Source: a bacterium (lineage in GTDB: Bacteria > SZUA-182 > DTGQ01). From it: a stretch of DNA of 38,076 nucleotides. Every line of letters begins with the position of its first letter. The first letter of the stretch is position 1. The stretch is from assembly GCA_040755755.1 (NCBI GenBank), contig JBFLZW010000023.1, forward strand, positions 1-38,076, given 5' to 3'. Shown here piece after piece: positions 17,551 through 25,582 of this stretch. Below the pieces are notes generated by a model. The model did no database searches and was not told where the DNA came from. It saw only the letters and a program-made list of their open reading frames with translations. A program made the translations under genes and the position numbers.

Positions 17551-17693
17551 GTAACTACTCAGGTAAATAGGCTGTAGGCATTGAGACTGGAGGAGAAGAC
17601 AATGTGTCCCGACCACAAGGAAAAGCCTTTAGACTAACAGCCTTCAGCCTGCAGTCTGCAGCCTCTTGCAGCCTTACCAACCTGAGTAGTTAC
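17551..17693. repeat. MITE-like element with 14-bp perfect terminal inverted repeats
   Basis: GTAACTACTCAGGT at 17551-17564 and its exact reverse complement at 17680-17693 bound a 143-bp segment. The match extends imperfectly inward through GGCTG. The interior contains repeated CAGCCTGCAGTCTGCAGCC words and no open frame. Another copy of the end word occurs at 5726-5738. Confidence 0.6.
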
Positions 17694-17839
17694 TGTTTCC
17701 CTTGATAACACCCTGGGGGAATACCTTGGAAAGGAGAGAGTGACAGCAGCAAAGATACAAGTATTGGGAATAACGGGAAACCTTTTATTAAGCACGGCAG
17801 TCCTTCAGACTGCTGAAAAACGAAAGGAAAAAAGGAAAA

Positions 17840-18586
17840 ATGAAAAAAGCTGGTTTGTATTACCTGATTACCCTGACCGCGATAGCGACAGGTATCTTTT
17901 TATATTCTCCTGTCCATGCCCAGGATTCTCCCCTGCTTAAAGATTTTACCTTCAGTGCTGATTATGCTTATTACACTAAATACGTGAGCAAGGGTTTCAC
18001 CTGGGATAATGATCCGGCCCTGCAGGCAGGATTCTATATGGGTTTTCATGGGCTGACCCTGACTGTCTGGGACAGTATGGATATCAGAAACCAGGAAGGG
18101 GTTGTTTCTGATGAAGTCGATTATGTGGCTGAATATGCCTACAGCATCAAGAGACTGAAACTCAGCATCGGCCATGCCTACTTCGATTATCCAGGCACTA
18201 ATCTGTTCTCCAGAGAGATATCAGCGGGTGTTGCCTATGATATCCTTCTTTCCCCCTCGCTGTCCTGGAAGATCGATTACTCGGATGAAAAACGGGGTGG
18301 AGCGGATGGAAACTACGTAGCTGTTGCCATTGCCCATAGTTTCCCGGCGGGCAAGCTGATGAGTGTGGACCTGTCCGGGCATGTCGGATACAATGATGGT
18401 TATTTTATTCGGGGCAAAGGCGGTGATGTAGCCCTGACCGCAGGCTTGAGCATTCCCTTGACCGACAAACTGACCTTTAAGCCGAACATCAACTATGCCC
18501 TTCCCTATGCTGATCAGGCCGATGAACAGGACGGCAACCAGGACAGCAGGGTATTCGCCGGTGTAGTCATGGGGTACAGCCTGTAA
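17840..18586 (+). CDS. Outer-membrane barrel protein, gcw_chp (TIGR02001)-like
   Basis: 248 residues with a signal peptide (MKKAGLYYLITLTAIATG, cleavage after VHA). The mature protein alternates amphipathic strands and ends in an aromatic-rich strand closing with YSL, as outer-membrane barrels do. The N-terminal FSADYAYYTKYVSKGFTWDNDPALQ region fits the proteobacterial gcw_chp family, whose members begin with a strand, then YVS-RG/KG, then a PA-Q motif. Function of that family is unsettled; transport or surface display is possible. AAAGGAAAAAAGG precedes the ATG. A strong terminator at 18658-18700 ends the unit. Confidence 0.75.
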   Translation: MKKAGLYYLITLTAIATGIFLYSPVHAQDSPLLKDFTFSADYAYYTKYVSKGFTWDNDPALQAGFYMGFHGLTLTVWDSMDIRNQEGVVSDEVDYVAEYAYSIKRLKLSIGHAYFDYPGTNLFSREISAGVAYDILLSPSLSWKIDYSDEKRGGADGNYVAVAIAHSFPAGKLMSVDLSGHVGYNDGYFIRGKGGDVALTAGLSIPLTDKLTFKPNINYALPYADQADEQDGNQDSRVFAGVVMGYSL

Positions 18587-18657
18587 CGTGACAATGGTGA
18601 ATGAGGCAGATTGCCTCGATCATACTGGAATGACCGTGATACCGTACGGTGTACTAA

Positions 18658-18700
18658 CAAAGAAACAAGGGCAGAAGCGGCATCTGCCCTTGTTTCTTTG
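18658..18700. terminator. Bidirectional terminator hairpin
   Basis: A perfect 18-bp stem: CAAAGAAACAAGGGCAGA (18658-18675), loop AGCGGCA, then the exact complement 18683-18700. It lies between the convergent genes 17840-18586 and 18783-19337. The A-rich 5' arm and T-rich 3' arm allow termination from either side. Confidence 0.8.
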
Positions 18701-18782
18701 CGGAGTTGAGGAGAACTGCCTGGTAATTCTCGATGGCAGCACTACCCGATAATTGAGATAATCGCACTTTTAAATAATCGCA

Positions 18783-19337
18783 CTAGATAATCGCACTTGG
18801 CGTCAGGAATACCGGCACAGGCGGCGGACCGGGCACAGCAGGTGGCCCTGCAGGAGCAATAGTCTTGAGGTAGGCTATCAGGGCTGAATTGCCCAGTGGT
18901 ATATTCGTCGTGAGCCAGGTGGAGCTTGTTATCGGCAGTGTGGCATAGTTGGCCGGCAGAGTCAATGGCTTGGGCAGGCCTGCGCCGGTCAGAAGTCCGG
19001 TTGCTGGCCAGAGGTTAACCCCAAGGAGGGGATCATAGTAGGCCAGGCCAAGCGGAGTATTATACAGCAACCAGGGATTTTTCAGAGCCGGGTTCCAGGT
19101 TAATCCGGGTTGCACGGGTAAAACGGTAGTCGGGGTCAGACTGGTTACGATCGGGGTCGGCAGCCCGGAAACAGGATCAACAGGGGACAGGGCAGGGGAC
19201 CAGAGCGGCCACAGCGTATTATAGGGCGGCATGGCCATCCAGTTCTGGGCCTGAGCAATTGGGGAACAGACGAAAAATACAGCTATAATACCGATCAATG
19301 CCAAAAAGATATAACTGGGGATTCTCTTAACAACCAT
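18783..19337 (-). CDS. Exported PPYNTLWPLWSP-family protein, member A
   Basis: 184 residues from the ATG at 19337 (MVVKRIPSYIF), chosen because GGAGGAAG lies before it. The signal peptide ends SPIAQAQ. The mature part begins NWMAMPPYNTLWPLWSPALS and is rich in proline, tryptophan and leucine, with no cysteine. Further shared blocks are PTPIVTSL, VLPVQPGLTW, PWLLYNTPLGLAYYDPLLG, NLWP and NIPLGNSA. Two paralogues (30187 and 31195) share all these blocks. The C-terminus has a PPAVPGPPPVPV stretch and ends in TPSAII. I do not recognise the family. It is probably a periplasmic, outer-membrane or secreted structural or binding protein; that is inference from the signal peptide alone. Confidence 0.8.
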   Translation of the reverse strand: MVVKRIPSYIFLALIGIIAVFFVCSPIAQAQNWMAMPPYNTLWPLWSPALSPVDPVSGLPTPIVTSLTPTTVLPVQPGLTWNPALKNPWLLYNTPLGLAYYDPLLGVNLWPATGLLTGAGLPKPLTLPANYATLPITSSTWLTTNIPLGNSALIAYLKTIAPAGPPAVPGPPPVPVFLTPSAII

Positions 19338-20290
19338 TTTCAACGCTTCCTCCATCACTTTACGAGTCGAAGATTAAAGTGATCTCAAAAATGGCTAACG
19401 AAATTAATTCCTTCCGTATTCCAAACACCCACTTCCAAACTTCTTGCCTAACTTCCTTTGAAACTTCTTATTGCACTTACTGCTTTCAAAACTACCCATA
19501 CGACAGAAAACCTCATCCCTTCAAAAACTTATTCCCTTCACCTCCTTTTTTGTCAGGATCCCCGCCGCTTTCTTAAAGCCCATCAGAATATTCCCTCAAT
19601 CCTCTCTCATCATGAAACTCTCAGGATTTTGGTATGCTTGCGGCGGACCGAATAAAAGCACGACAACCCGACACCTTCGGATTCTCCTGCTTGTTGTTTT
19701 TAGGGAAATCAGCAAATTTCACCCAGGGTAAATCCTGAATCCTGGCCGAGGGCCATTGAATATAGGAAAAAATACGAGCTGTTTGATAAGGAAAAATAAC
19801 AACCGCGTGATGAGGAAATCCTACAGGACAGGGAACTGAATTCGAGCATGAAGAATTGAGTTATGGATCAAGCTCAAAGAGTATAGGGTGAAATAGCAGC
19901 CTCCTCCTGATTTTCAAATCATTCTCATGGAATAAATACAAATTGAACGGTCACGAGTGTAAAATGAATAGCTATCCTTATATACACTCCTGACTTACGA
20001 CAATATATTTTTGCTTCCTCAACTTCTTGTTATGAGCATATTTGATGCCATACTGCTAACTGATTGTCTTATAAAGATAAACATGAGGACATTTTGAAAG
20101 GCTGGGAGACCCGTTCAGACCAGGAAAAGAATTCTCCATATTTTTTCAGAAGAGGGTAAGCAAAATTGGGTGGCGGGAGGAATGACTAGAATCCATTTGC
20201 TCTTATATATCCGAGAGCTATGGAGGACACATAAAATTTATGGTATTTTTACCAAGTTTTCAGATAAAGGATAAGCCCTGATAAAGTGAG
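19338..20290. other. Gene-free AT-rich stretch
   Basis: About 950 bp without a convincing gene. The part 19430-19560 is pyrimidine-rich on the plus strand. No tRNA, strong hairpin or tandem repeat was seen. It is the upstream region of PPYNTLWPLWSP member A and presumably holds that gene's promoter. Confidence 0.5.
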
Positions 20291-20311
20291 CCCCTGAAAA
20301 AATTCCAGGGG
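20291..20311 (-). terminator. Stem-loop directly after the phosphatase-like gene
   Basis: On the minus strand CCCCTG, loop GAATTTTTT and CAGGGG form a 6-bp hairpin immediately after the stop codon. The T-run is in the loop rather than after the stem, so it is a poor Rho-independent terminator. Confidence 0.3.
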
Positions 20312-20797
20312 TTACGCCTGGCCAGATTTTGTATCAGCACCGGCATCGAGTTTTTGGATATGGCGATACTCGTTGAGAATGGTTTCATAGATAAGCTTGT
20401 TGGGAATGTATGGCGGCTTAAGGAATATCCCCTCACCGCCGCGGAATATCTTCGATAAGGCGGCAGCCGTACCCGCGGACCTGCTCATACCGGCATCGCA
20501 CTGGCAGATGATCATCTCGACTTCATGGAGATGGCTGTGAACAAATTCCAATATTCTCCTGGCATGAAGCTCATGAAAAATCTTGTCCTTTGGTATGCGG
20601 GGAGCGCCAAAATTGTACAGGCTCCGAAAATATACGCCATCTTCCGTATCCCAAACTGCGATCCTCAATACTCCCTTGCAGTTTTTTTCCGGAATATCAG
20701 GGAAGAATTGATCATCATCGGTCATTGATATGACTATGTGCGGAAAGTCAATGTATGCCTTTTGGATATCATACCTGTTCATGGTCAATATGTTCAT
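20312..20797 (-). CDS. Predicted protein-tyrosine-phosphatase-like protein
   Basis: 161 residues. The sequence IICQCDAGMSRSAGTAAAL contains the C-x5-R phosphatase loop (C100 to R106, then S107) of the dual-specificity/tyrosine phosphatase superfamily. The preceding strand VEMII and the following helix agree with the fold. The N-terminal half has an unusual DDDQFFPDI segment. It is probably soluble; no signal peptide. The ribosome site is weak at both candidate starts (M1 and M6). It is a single gene with a hairpin just after the stop. Substrate unknown: protein phosphotyrosine, nucleotide or polyphosphate are all possible. Confidence 0.75.
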   Translation of the reverse strand: MNILTMNRYDIQKAYIDFPHIVISMTDDDQFFPDIPEKNCKGVLRIAVWDTEDGVYFRSLYNFGAPRIPKDKIFHELHARRILEFVHSHLHEVEMIICQCDAGMSRSAGTAAALSKIFRGGEGIFLKPPYIPNKLIYETILNEYRHIQKLDAGADTKSGQA

Positions 20798-20992
20798 TGT
20801 CCCGTCCCAATAATGGTTATCGGATATTTGCCTGCCAGTATCTGAAATTAGCTTGGAAGTTCAATTTTATCATTGAAAGATCAATACTACAAGAGACTTT
20901 TTGGCTATCGGCGGCGAATGCCTGAGCATTTTTTCCAGTTTTATATTTGTGCTTTATACTCACTGGGTGTTAAAATATATATAGCTGCTATT

Positions 20993-21119
20993 GCTATAAG
21001 CCAGGCTCGGTTAGGCTATCAGCAGGGTTTCGCCAGGAGAGCTCAAGACCGGAGCTTATAGCAGCCGCAGCGACACTTTCATATTTCTCCTTTCATTCTG
21101 GCGAAACCTTGCTGATGGC
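20993..21119. other. Two interleaved inverted repeats (pseudoknot-like layout)
   Basis: Repeat 1: GCTATAAGC (20993-21001) with GCTTATAGC (21054-21062). Repeat 2: GCTATCAGCAGGGTTTCGCC (21015-21036 in full) with its 22-nt partner 21098-21119, 20 of 22 matching. The arms alternate (1, 2, 1', 2') rather than nest. This fills most of the gap 20798-21157. Confidence 0.45.
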
Positions 21120-21157
21120 AATTGAGCCGGAAATCGGCAGGTCTCAAGGTATTCCAC

Positions 21158-21346
21158 TCACTCTTTCTTTTTTGCCTCGAAATCTGAAAACGCCCAATAA
21201 CCGAGAATAACCAGGTTTATCGGAGAAATAACGGACAGTACCCCATAGAGGACAGGGTTTTTGCCATGTTTGGCAGCTATCTTGCCAAAGCATACCGCGA
21301 TGTAGACAATAATAAGGAAAACGCCTATTCCCCCGAAGACGTGCAT
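21158..21346 (-). CDS. Small inner-membrane protein, unknown function
   Basis: 62 residues with two hydrophobic segments (about 5-20 and 33-50) joined by a basic loop (KIAAKHGKNP), ending in a charged FEAKKKE tail. An excellent ribosome site (GGAAGGAGG) precedes the ATG, which supports a real gene despite its size. No family recognised. Similar two-helix proteins are common in bacteria and often poorly characterised. Confidence 0.7.
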   Translation of the reverse strand: MHVFGGIGVFLIIVYIAVCFGKIAAKHGKNPVLYGVLSVISPINLVILGYWAFSDFEAKKKE

Positions 21347-21514
21347 CGTGAATACCTCCTTCCGAAAGGTTCGTAAATTGTGTCCTGCTGCCTGGGTGAT
21401 AATAGATAATTCGGCGAAATCGAATACTTGCTCATTATGCTCGCTCCAAATATACCTGGGAAAGTTCCCGGTGAGCAGAGCCGATATATGAACAGGAGGT
21501 TATACAAGAGAGGG

Positions 21515-22273
21515 ATGGATCGGGACATGAATACGAGCGGACCCGGAAGAAGAATCAGGATTGGCTGCTCCGGATGGAGCTATCCTCACTGGAGGGGACG
21601 GTTTTATCCGGAAGGAATGAAGCAGGATGAGTGGTTTGCTTTTTATAGCTCTTCCTTCGACACTGTCGAAATTAACAACACCTTTTACCAATTGCCGCAA
21701 GAGGATGTTTTTCGCCGATGGGAGAAGCAAGCCAGTGGAGAATTCGTCTATGCTGTCAAGGTTAACCGCTATCTTACCCACGTGAAAAAGCTTCATAATG
21801 CCCGTGATCCCCTGGAGAAGTTCATTGCCCGTGTCCGACTGCTGGGAGGGAAACAGGGACCGCTTCTCTATCAGCTGCCACCCCGCTGGACAAAAAATTA
21901 TCGAAGGCTGGAAAGCTTTCTCGATCTGTTGCCCGGGGATATGATTCATGTGTTCGAATTTCGGGACCAATCCTGGATGTCGGATGACATTTTCCATCTT
22001 CTGGATCAGCACGGATGCTCGTTCTGTATCCATGATATGCCCGGTTTGAGCTGCCCCCGCACGGTTGTGGGGCCGGTCTGCTATCTTCGCTTCCACGGGA
22101 CTCAAGGGAAGTATCAGGGAGGATACTCCGAGCCCGCTCTGAAAGAGTGGGCTGCATGGATTGAAGAACAGGCAGGAGATGTCTACGCCTATTTTAACAA
22201 CGATGCTCTGGCCCATGCTGTTTACGATGCCAGGCAACTGAAGGATTATCTCAAGAGCAGTCTGAGCCGATAA
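21515..22273 (+). CDS. DUF72 (YecE-like) family protein
   Basis: About 252 residues. The N-terminal IGCSGWSYPHWRGRFYP, then FDTVEINNTFYQLP, FVYAVKVNRYLTH, LLYQLPPRW, VFEFRDQSW and YLRFHG are the full run of DUF72 signature blocks, a TIM-barrel-like family found across bacteria. The C-terminal DVYAYFNNDALAHAV is also typical. Activity is unknown. The start is uncertain: the frame is open from 21428 and ATGs occur at 21488, 21515 and 21527. 21515 is chosen because AGGAGG and GAGAGGG precede it, although the spacing is not ideal. Confidence 0.9.
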   Translation: MDRDMNTSGPGRRIRIGCSGWSYPHWRGRFYPEGMKQDEWFAFYSSSFDTVEINNTFYQLPQEDVFRRWEKQASGEFVYAVKVNRYLTHVKKLHNARDPLEKFIARVRLLGGKQGPLLYQLPPRWTKNYRRLESFLDLLPGDMIHVFEFRDQSWMSDDIFHLLDQHGCSFCIHDMPGLSCPRTVVGPVCYLRFHGTQGKYQGGYSEPALKEWAAWIEEQAGDVYAYFNNDALAHAVYDARQLKDYLKSSLSR

Positions 22274-22566
22274 GGGCTAACCTGGAATAGTGGTAATATA
22301 TGATTACATCTTGACTATACCTGGAAAATAATCTATTATGGAAAAATATTAAGATCGGGTTTCAAGATAAGCCCCAGGCTTGCCAGTACGCCGTCTGACT
22401 CAGAGAACAAGCAACGTTATCCGAGCGATATCCAGTTTTCAGCAGGTTAATCCTCGATACTCAAAACCTGGACCATCCCGGCTCCTGAACGCCTCGCTAT
22501 CCCGGCTCCTGAACCTCTTCCCCTGTAACGGGCAAATAATACCACAAAAACCGCTGTAAATTCGAA

Positions 22567-22617
22567 GTATTACCAGAGGAAGACCATATTATATAATATT
22601 ATATATTATGGTAATAC
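22567..22617. other. AT-rich palindrome
   Basis: GTATTACC (22567-22574) and GGTAATAC (22610-22617) bound an almost entirely A/T near-palindrome built from CCATATTATA and TATATTATGG. It could extrude as a cruciform or act as a promoter or terminator for the gene at 22729. The rest of the gap 22274-22728 shows nothing else. Confidence 0.35.
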
Positions 22618-22728
22618 AGATTTTATTTTATTGTACCGACAATTCATTATTATAACGTATTCAGGCGCGGGTGGCATTATTTTTCAGCATTGATCAATTG
22701 CCCGGCAGCTCAAAGAGGGGGAAGGCAA

Positions 22729-22941
22729 ATGGGCATGGTAATTCGAATATTTCTGGGACTTGGTGTGCTTGGCAACATAGCATATTTTACAGTAAAACCC
22801 TTTAGTAAAAAGGTAGGACTGATCATCATCCTTATGGGGATTATAGCTGGTTTGGCTGAAGGATTTGTCATCGGCCTGCCGATGATAGGAATAGGGGTTT
22901 TATTGCTGCTCATACAACTTATCTACCAGCGCTGCTGCTGA
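22729..22941 (+). CDS. Small membrane protein, unknown function
   Basis: 70 residues from the ATG at 22729, preceded by GGGGGAAGG. Three hydrophobic stretches (MVIRIFLGLGVLGNIAYF, VGLIIILMGIIAGLAEGFVIG, MIGIGVLLLLIQLIY) make it almost wholly membrane-embedded, ending in QRCC. The frame extends upstream to 22690, but the internal start has the ribosome site. No family recognised. Confidence 0.6.
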   Translation: MGMVIRIFLGLGVLGNIAYFTVKPFSKKVGLIIILMGIIAGLAEGFVIGLPMIGIGVLLLLIQLIYQRCC

Positions 22942-22975
22942 TACTTTTTCCGTCGAGGGATTCCTATTCTCGCTT

Positions 22976-23521
22976 TCAGACGATTGGAGGATAACCCCGG
23001 AGGTGGGAAATGATTCCCTCCAGAGTTGCGAGATGGAGTGCTCCTTCTTTGGAATAATCCGGCATAAGGGCAAAGGGGTCGAAAATCAGGAGAGGTTTGC
23101 GGTATTCCAGCGCAAGCTCAATTTCAGAGACAGTTCCCGCGCCACCGGGTAAAGCGATGATCACCCTGGGAGTAAGGACATTGATATGATTGCGGCTCAG
23201 ATTTTCTTTTCCCCGGGTTCCGCTGAAGGGAAGATGGGTAATGACCGGAATATCCACCCATTCGTTGGGATAGCCTGGCTTTGGCCGGAAATTCGCCCGG
23301 CCGGTATCCTGATAGAGATCCTGAGCCGGAATGATGCCGATAACCATCCCTTGCCGATCAGGGACAGAGGAAAATGCCTCTGAGACTGATGCCATCACTC
23401 CCTGCCCCCCTCCGGTGAGAAGATGGTATCCATGCTGACCAAGCCACACCCCCAAGGGCGAAGCCAGTTCTTCATGCCTTTCCCGGCCTGATCCTATAAC
23501 ACCAATGATGGTCCGGCGCAT
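22976..23521 (-). CDS. LOG-like Rossmann-fold protein (TIGR00725-type)
   Basis: 181 residues. It begins with a nucleotide-binding-like strand (IIGVIGSG), followed by LLTGGGQGVMASVSEAF and LPGGAGTVSEIELAL (P125 to E133), the two signature motifs of the LOG / 'lysine decarboxylase' / molybdenum-carrier-like group. Members such as LOG cleave cytokinin-type nucleotide 5'-monophosphates; TIGR00725 members are uncharacterised. GAGGAGAT lies just before the ATG. A one-domain protein, length normal for the group. Confidence 0.85.
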   Translation of the reverse strand: MRRTIIGVIGSGRERHEELASPLGVWLGQHGYHLLTGGGQGVMASVSEAFSSVPDRQGMVIGIIPAQDLYQDTGRANFRPKPGYPNEWVDIPVITHLPFSGTRGKENLSRNHINVLTPRVIIALPGGAGTVSEIELALEYRKPLLIFDPFALMPDYSKEGALHLATLEGIISHLRGYPPIV

Positions 23522-23559
23522 ATCTCCTCAAACATCAGAAACCTTCACCCCCCATTCCG

Positions 23560-23769
23560 CTACCTGTCATCCCGGTAAGAGTACCGGCCGACATGTTCAT
23601 CCCCCTCTGAAGGACAGGAAAGCTGGAAGAAGACCTCGTCACTCCTGGATAACTGTTTGTTGATCGTCCGAAGATCCTGGACCAGGACTCCTACAAAGAC
23701 TCCCATAATCAAACCGAACGGGAATGCCAAAAGCGCAATGATAGCCAGAATAATAGCCTGCATGGACAT
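23560..23769 (-). CDS. Small single-pass membrane protein, unknown
   Basis: 69 residues. A single hydrophobic segment (AIILAIIALLAFPFGLIMG) at the N-terminus is followed by a polar tail with a few aromatic residues ending GRYSYRDDR. An AAGG sequence lies about 8 bp before the ATG. It lies 38 bp upstream of the LOG-like gene on the same strand, so the two may be co-transcribed. No family recognised. Confidence 0.5.
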   Translation of the reverse strand: MSMQAIILAIIALLAFPFGLIMGVFVGVLVQDLRTINKQLSRSDEVFFQLSCPSEGDEHVGRYSYRDDR

Positions 23770-23936
23770 AAAAAAACCTTACCCTTCTCTTGTCACTTGA
23801 TGATAGCCAAAGAGCAATCCTGGAAATTCACCCTCATCATTATTACCTATATTATCATTTATTATATAGAGATCGGCTGAAAATTTCCATTTTTTATGAT
23901 AATGAAGGTGAAAAAAAGGGGGAAAAAGACCGGGAG

Positions 23937-23974
23937 AAAAACTGAGGAGAGCAGGGGCTGAGCCTGATCTCCTC
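23937..23974 (-). terminator. Terminator after the bacterioferritin-like gene
   Basis: On the minus strand GAGGAGA and TCTCCTC form a 7-bp stem (plus-strand arms 23968-23974 and 23944-23950) followed by AGTTTTTCT. It lies 10 bp past the stop codon. Confidence 0.6.
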
Positions 23975-23984
23975 CATTCGGATA

Positions 23985-24398
23985 TTATTCCAGCACCCTG
24001 CTGAAAAAGTCGTGGTGCTCTTCTTCCTGGGCCAGAATTGATTCGAATAACTGGCGGGTGGTAGGATCATGTTCGCGATCAGCCAGATCGATGATCCCCC
24101 GGTAATGGTTGATCGCATCCTCTTCCTGTTTCTTGTCCAGTTGAATCATCTCGTGAACGCTCGTTCCGACATTGATTGGACCCGGCTGGGTAGTGGGAAT
24201 TCCACCCAGATAATTCAATCGGTCAGCGATAGCCTCTGCATGCTTCATTTCCACGATGGATATTTTCCGTAACTCGTCTTTCAGTGTCTCTCCGGTGATG
24301 CCTTTTTCCTGAACGTGCTGCCACATATACTGGATACTTACCGCCAATTCCCTGGCAATTGCCTGATTTAACATTTCTTTCAACTTATCTGAAGCCAT
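23985..24398 (-). CDS. Bacterioferritin-like (ferritin-superfamily) protein
   Basis: 137 residues predicted to fold as a four-helix bundle. Candidate di-iron ligands are E17 (IARELAVSIQYMWQH), E50 and H53 (VEMKHAE), E92/E93 and the EEEHHDFF motif near 125-131. This E, ExxH, E, ExxH pattern defines ferritin-like iron-storage or peroxide-handling proteins. It is shorter than classical bacterioferritin (about 155-160 residues) but normal for the ferritin-like proteins of anaerobes. AAGGAGGGAAGG is a very strong ribosome site, suggesting high expression. It is transcribed divergently from vapB. Confidence 0.88.
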   Translation of the reverse strand: MASDKLKEMLNQAIARELAVSIQYMWQHVQEKGITGETLKDELRKISIVEMKHAEAIADRLNYLGGIPTTQPGPINVGTSVHEMIQLDKKQEEDAINHYRGIIDLADREHDPTTRQLFESILAQEEEHHDFFSRVLE

Positions 24399-24494
24399 CC
24401 TTCCCTCCTTGTGTGGTTAGAGTTATCTGCCCGAATAAAACTTACTGATTATTTTCTGGTATCATGTATTCGGATGAAATATCGTTTTGTCTCT

Positions 24495-24517
24495 ACCCTG
24501 ACTGGACAGATCAGGGT
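24495..24517. promoter_or_regulatory. 7-bp inverted repeat in the divergent promoter region
   Basis: ACCCTGA (24495-24501) and TCAGGGT (24511-24517) lie between the bacterioferritin-like gene and the vapB promoter. Possible operator for either gene. Confidence 0.3.
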
Positions 24518-24549
24518 AATTTAACTGACAACCGGACTTGCAACCGGGC

Positions 24550-24578
24550 TTGACGTAAAACTTTTCCTTGGTTATAAT
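24550..24578 (+). promoter_or_regulatory. Sigma-70 promoter of the toxin-antitoxin operon
   Basis: TTGACG (24550-24555), a 17-bp spacer and a consensus TATAAT (24573-24578). The vapB ATG lies 33 bp downstream with GGAGTAAGAAG before it, leaving a short leader where VapBC-type autoregulation would act. Confidence 0.8.
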
Positions 24579-24610
24579 TTATTCAGGTAAGAAATCATAG
24601 GAGTAAGAAG

Positions 24611-24889
24611 ATGAGTCTGGTAAGAATGTCCACGAAGGGACAGATTGTCATCCCGAAAGTAGTAAGAGAGAAATTGGGGTTAAAACCAAATTCCAGGATC
24701 AAATTGGAATTGTTTGAAGACCATGCTGAAATTTCAGCTTTGCCGGATTATGTTCAGGAATTGAGAGGGATATTAAAAGATAAGCCTTCCATGACCGAGG
24801 ATCTGCTGAGGGAGCACGGAAATGAAGTTAAAGCAGATGAGGGGCTATTAATCAGAGTGCTTCACCAGGAACCTGAGAGCGAAGGGTAA
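24611..24889 (+). CDS. vapB: AbrB/SpoVT-type antitoxin (VapB-like)
   Basis: 92 residues. The N-terminal 45 (MSLVRMSTKGQIVIPKVVR, EKLGLKPNSRIKLE) form a swapped-hairpin AbrB DNA-binding domain with the usual STKGQIVIP motif. The C-terminal half (LRGILKDKP, TEDLLREHGNE) is the likely toxin-binding tail. It lies 15 bp upstream of a PIN-domain gene, the standard antitoxin-first order. It should neutralise the toxin and, with it, repress the promoter at 24550. Confidence 0.88.
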   Translation: MSLVRMSTKGQIVIPKVVREKLGLKPNSRIKLELFEDHAEISALPDYVQELRGILKDKPSMTEDLLREHGNEVKADEGLLIRVLHQEPESEG

Positions 24890-24904
24890 AAAGAGGCTTC
24901 GGGA

Positions 24905-25318
24905 ATGAGAAGTTATCTTTTTGATTCCTTTGCTCTCCTCTGTTGGCTTCAGGAAGAGGAAGGATTTAAACTGGTTGACCGGTTTATTCTGGACGCCCAA
25001 GCCGGTAAGGTCAATCTTTATCTCAGCATTATCAACCTGGGAGAAATTTACTACCGGATTGCTAAGGTCGCTGGCCTTAAAACTGCCCGTAACGTGCTGG
25101 AAAAGATCAGATTTCTTCCTCTTAGGATTATATCCGCTTCGGATAACTTGGTGATGAAAGCTGCTGAACTGAAAGCCCGATATCCTATTGCCTATGCTGA
25201 TGCCTTTGCTTTAGCTACCGCCCTGGAGCATCAGGCAGTTATTATTACCGGTGACCCTGAATTCAGGGTGATCAAGGAAAAGTTTGAGATTATCTGGATA
25301 AGAAGTTATAACGAGTAA
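24905..25318 (+). CDS. vapC: PIN-domain ribonuclease toxin (VapC-like)
   Basis: 137 residues with the four acidic PIN residues in place: D7 (YLFDSFALLCWL), E47 (NLGEIYYR), D99 (AYADAFALATA) and D117 (IITGDPEF). PIN toxins of this type cleave specific RNAs, often tRNA, in a metal-dependent way when free of antitoxin. The start has only a weak ribosome site, as expected if translation is coupled to vapB. The length is normal for the family and all catalytic residues are present, so the toxin is probably active. Bacterial chromosomes commonly carry such pairs. Confidence 0.9.
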   Translation: MRSYLFDSFALLCWLQEEEGFKLVDRFILDAQAGKVNLYLSIINLGEIYYRIAKVAGLKTARNVLEKIRFLPLRIISASDNLVMKAAELKARYPIAYADAFALATALEHQAVIITGDPEFRVIKEKFEIIWIRSYNE

Positions 25319-25481
25319 TAAATTTTTGTCTCCTGCATTTCTTCTGTTTTCACAACCCTTCCATCATGAGCGTCTTAATATTCTTCAATTTATACAAAAT
25401 ATATTGATCTCTTTCCTATTGACTGTATTTAATTTTAACTAATCTCTAATATAATTTACTTTCTATTTTATATTTTTATAT

Positions 25482-25511
25482 TTGACAAATTCTGCTTAAA
25501 TTTAGTATACT
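25482..25511 (+). promoter_or_regulatory. Sigma-70 promoter of the cohesin/dockerin gene
   Basis: TTGACA (25482-25487), an 18-bp spacer and TATACT (25506-25511), in a strongly AT-rich stretch 72 bp upstream of the ATG. AAGGAGGAAATC is the ribosome site. Confidence 0.65.
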
Positions 25512-25582
25512 AATTTTTATACAGGCAATATATTGTTTGTTCTGGTTAGTATTTTGGATAATAGCTTTATAAGGAGGAAATC

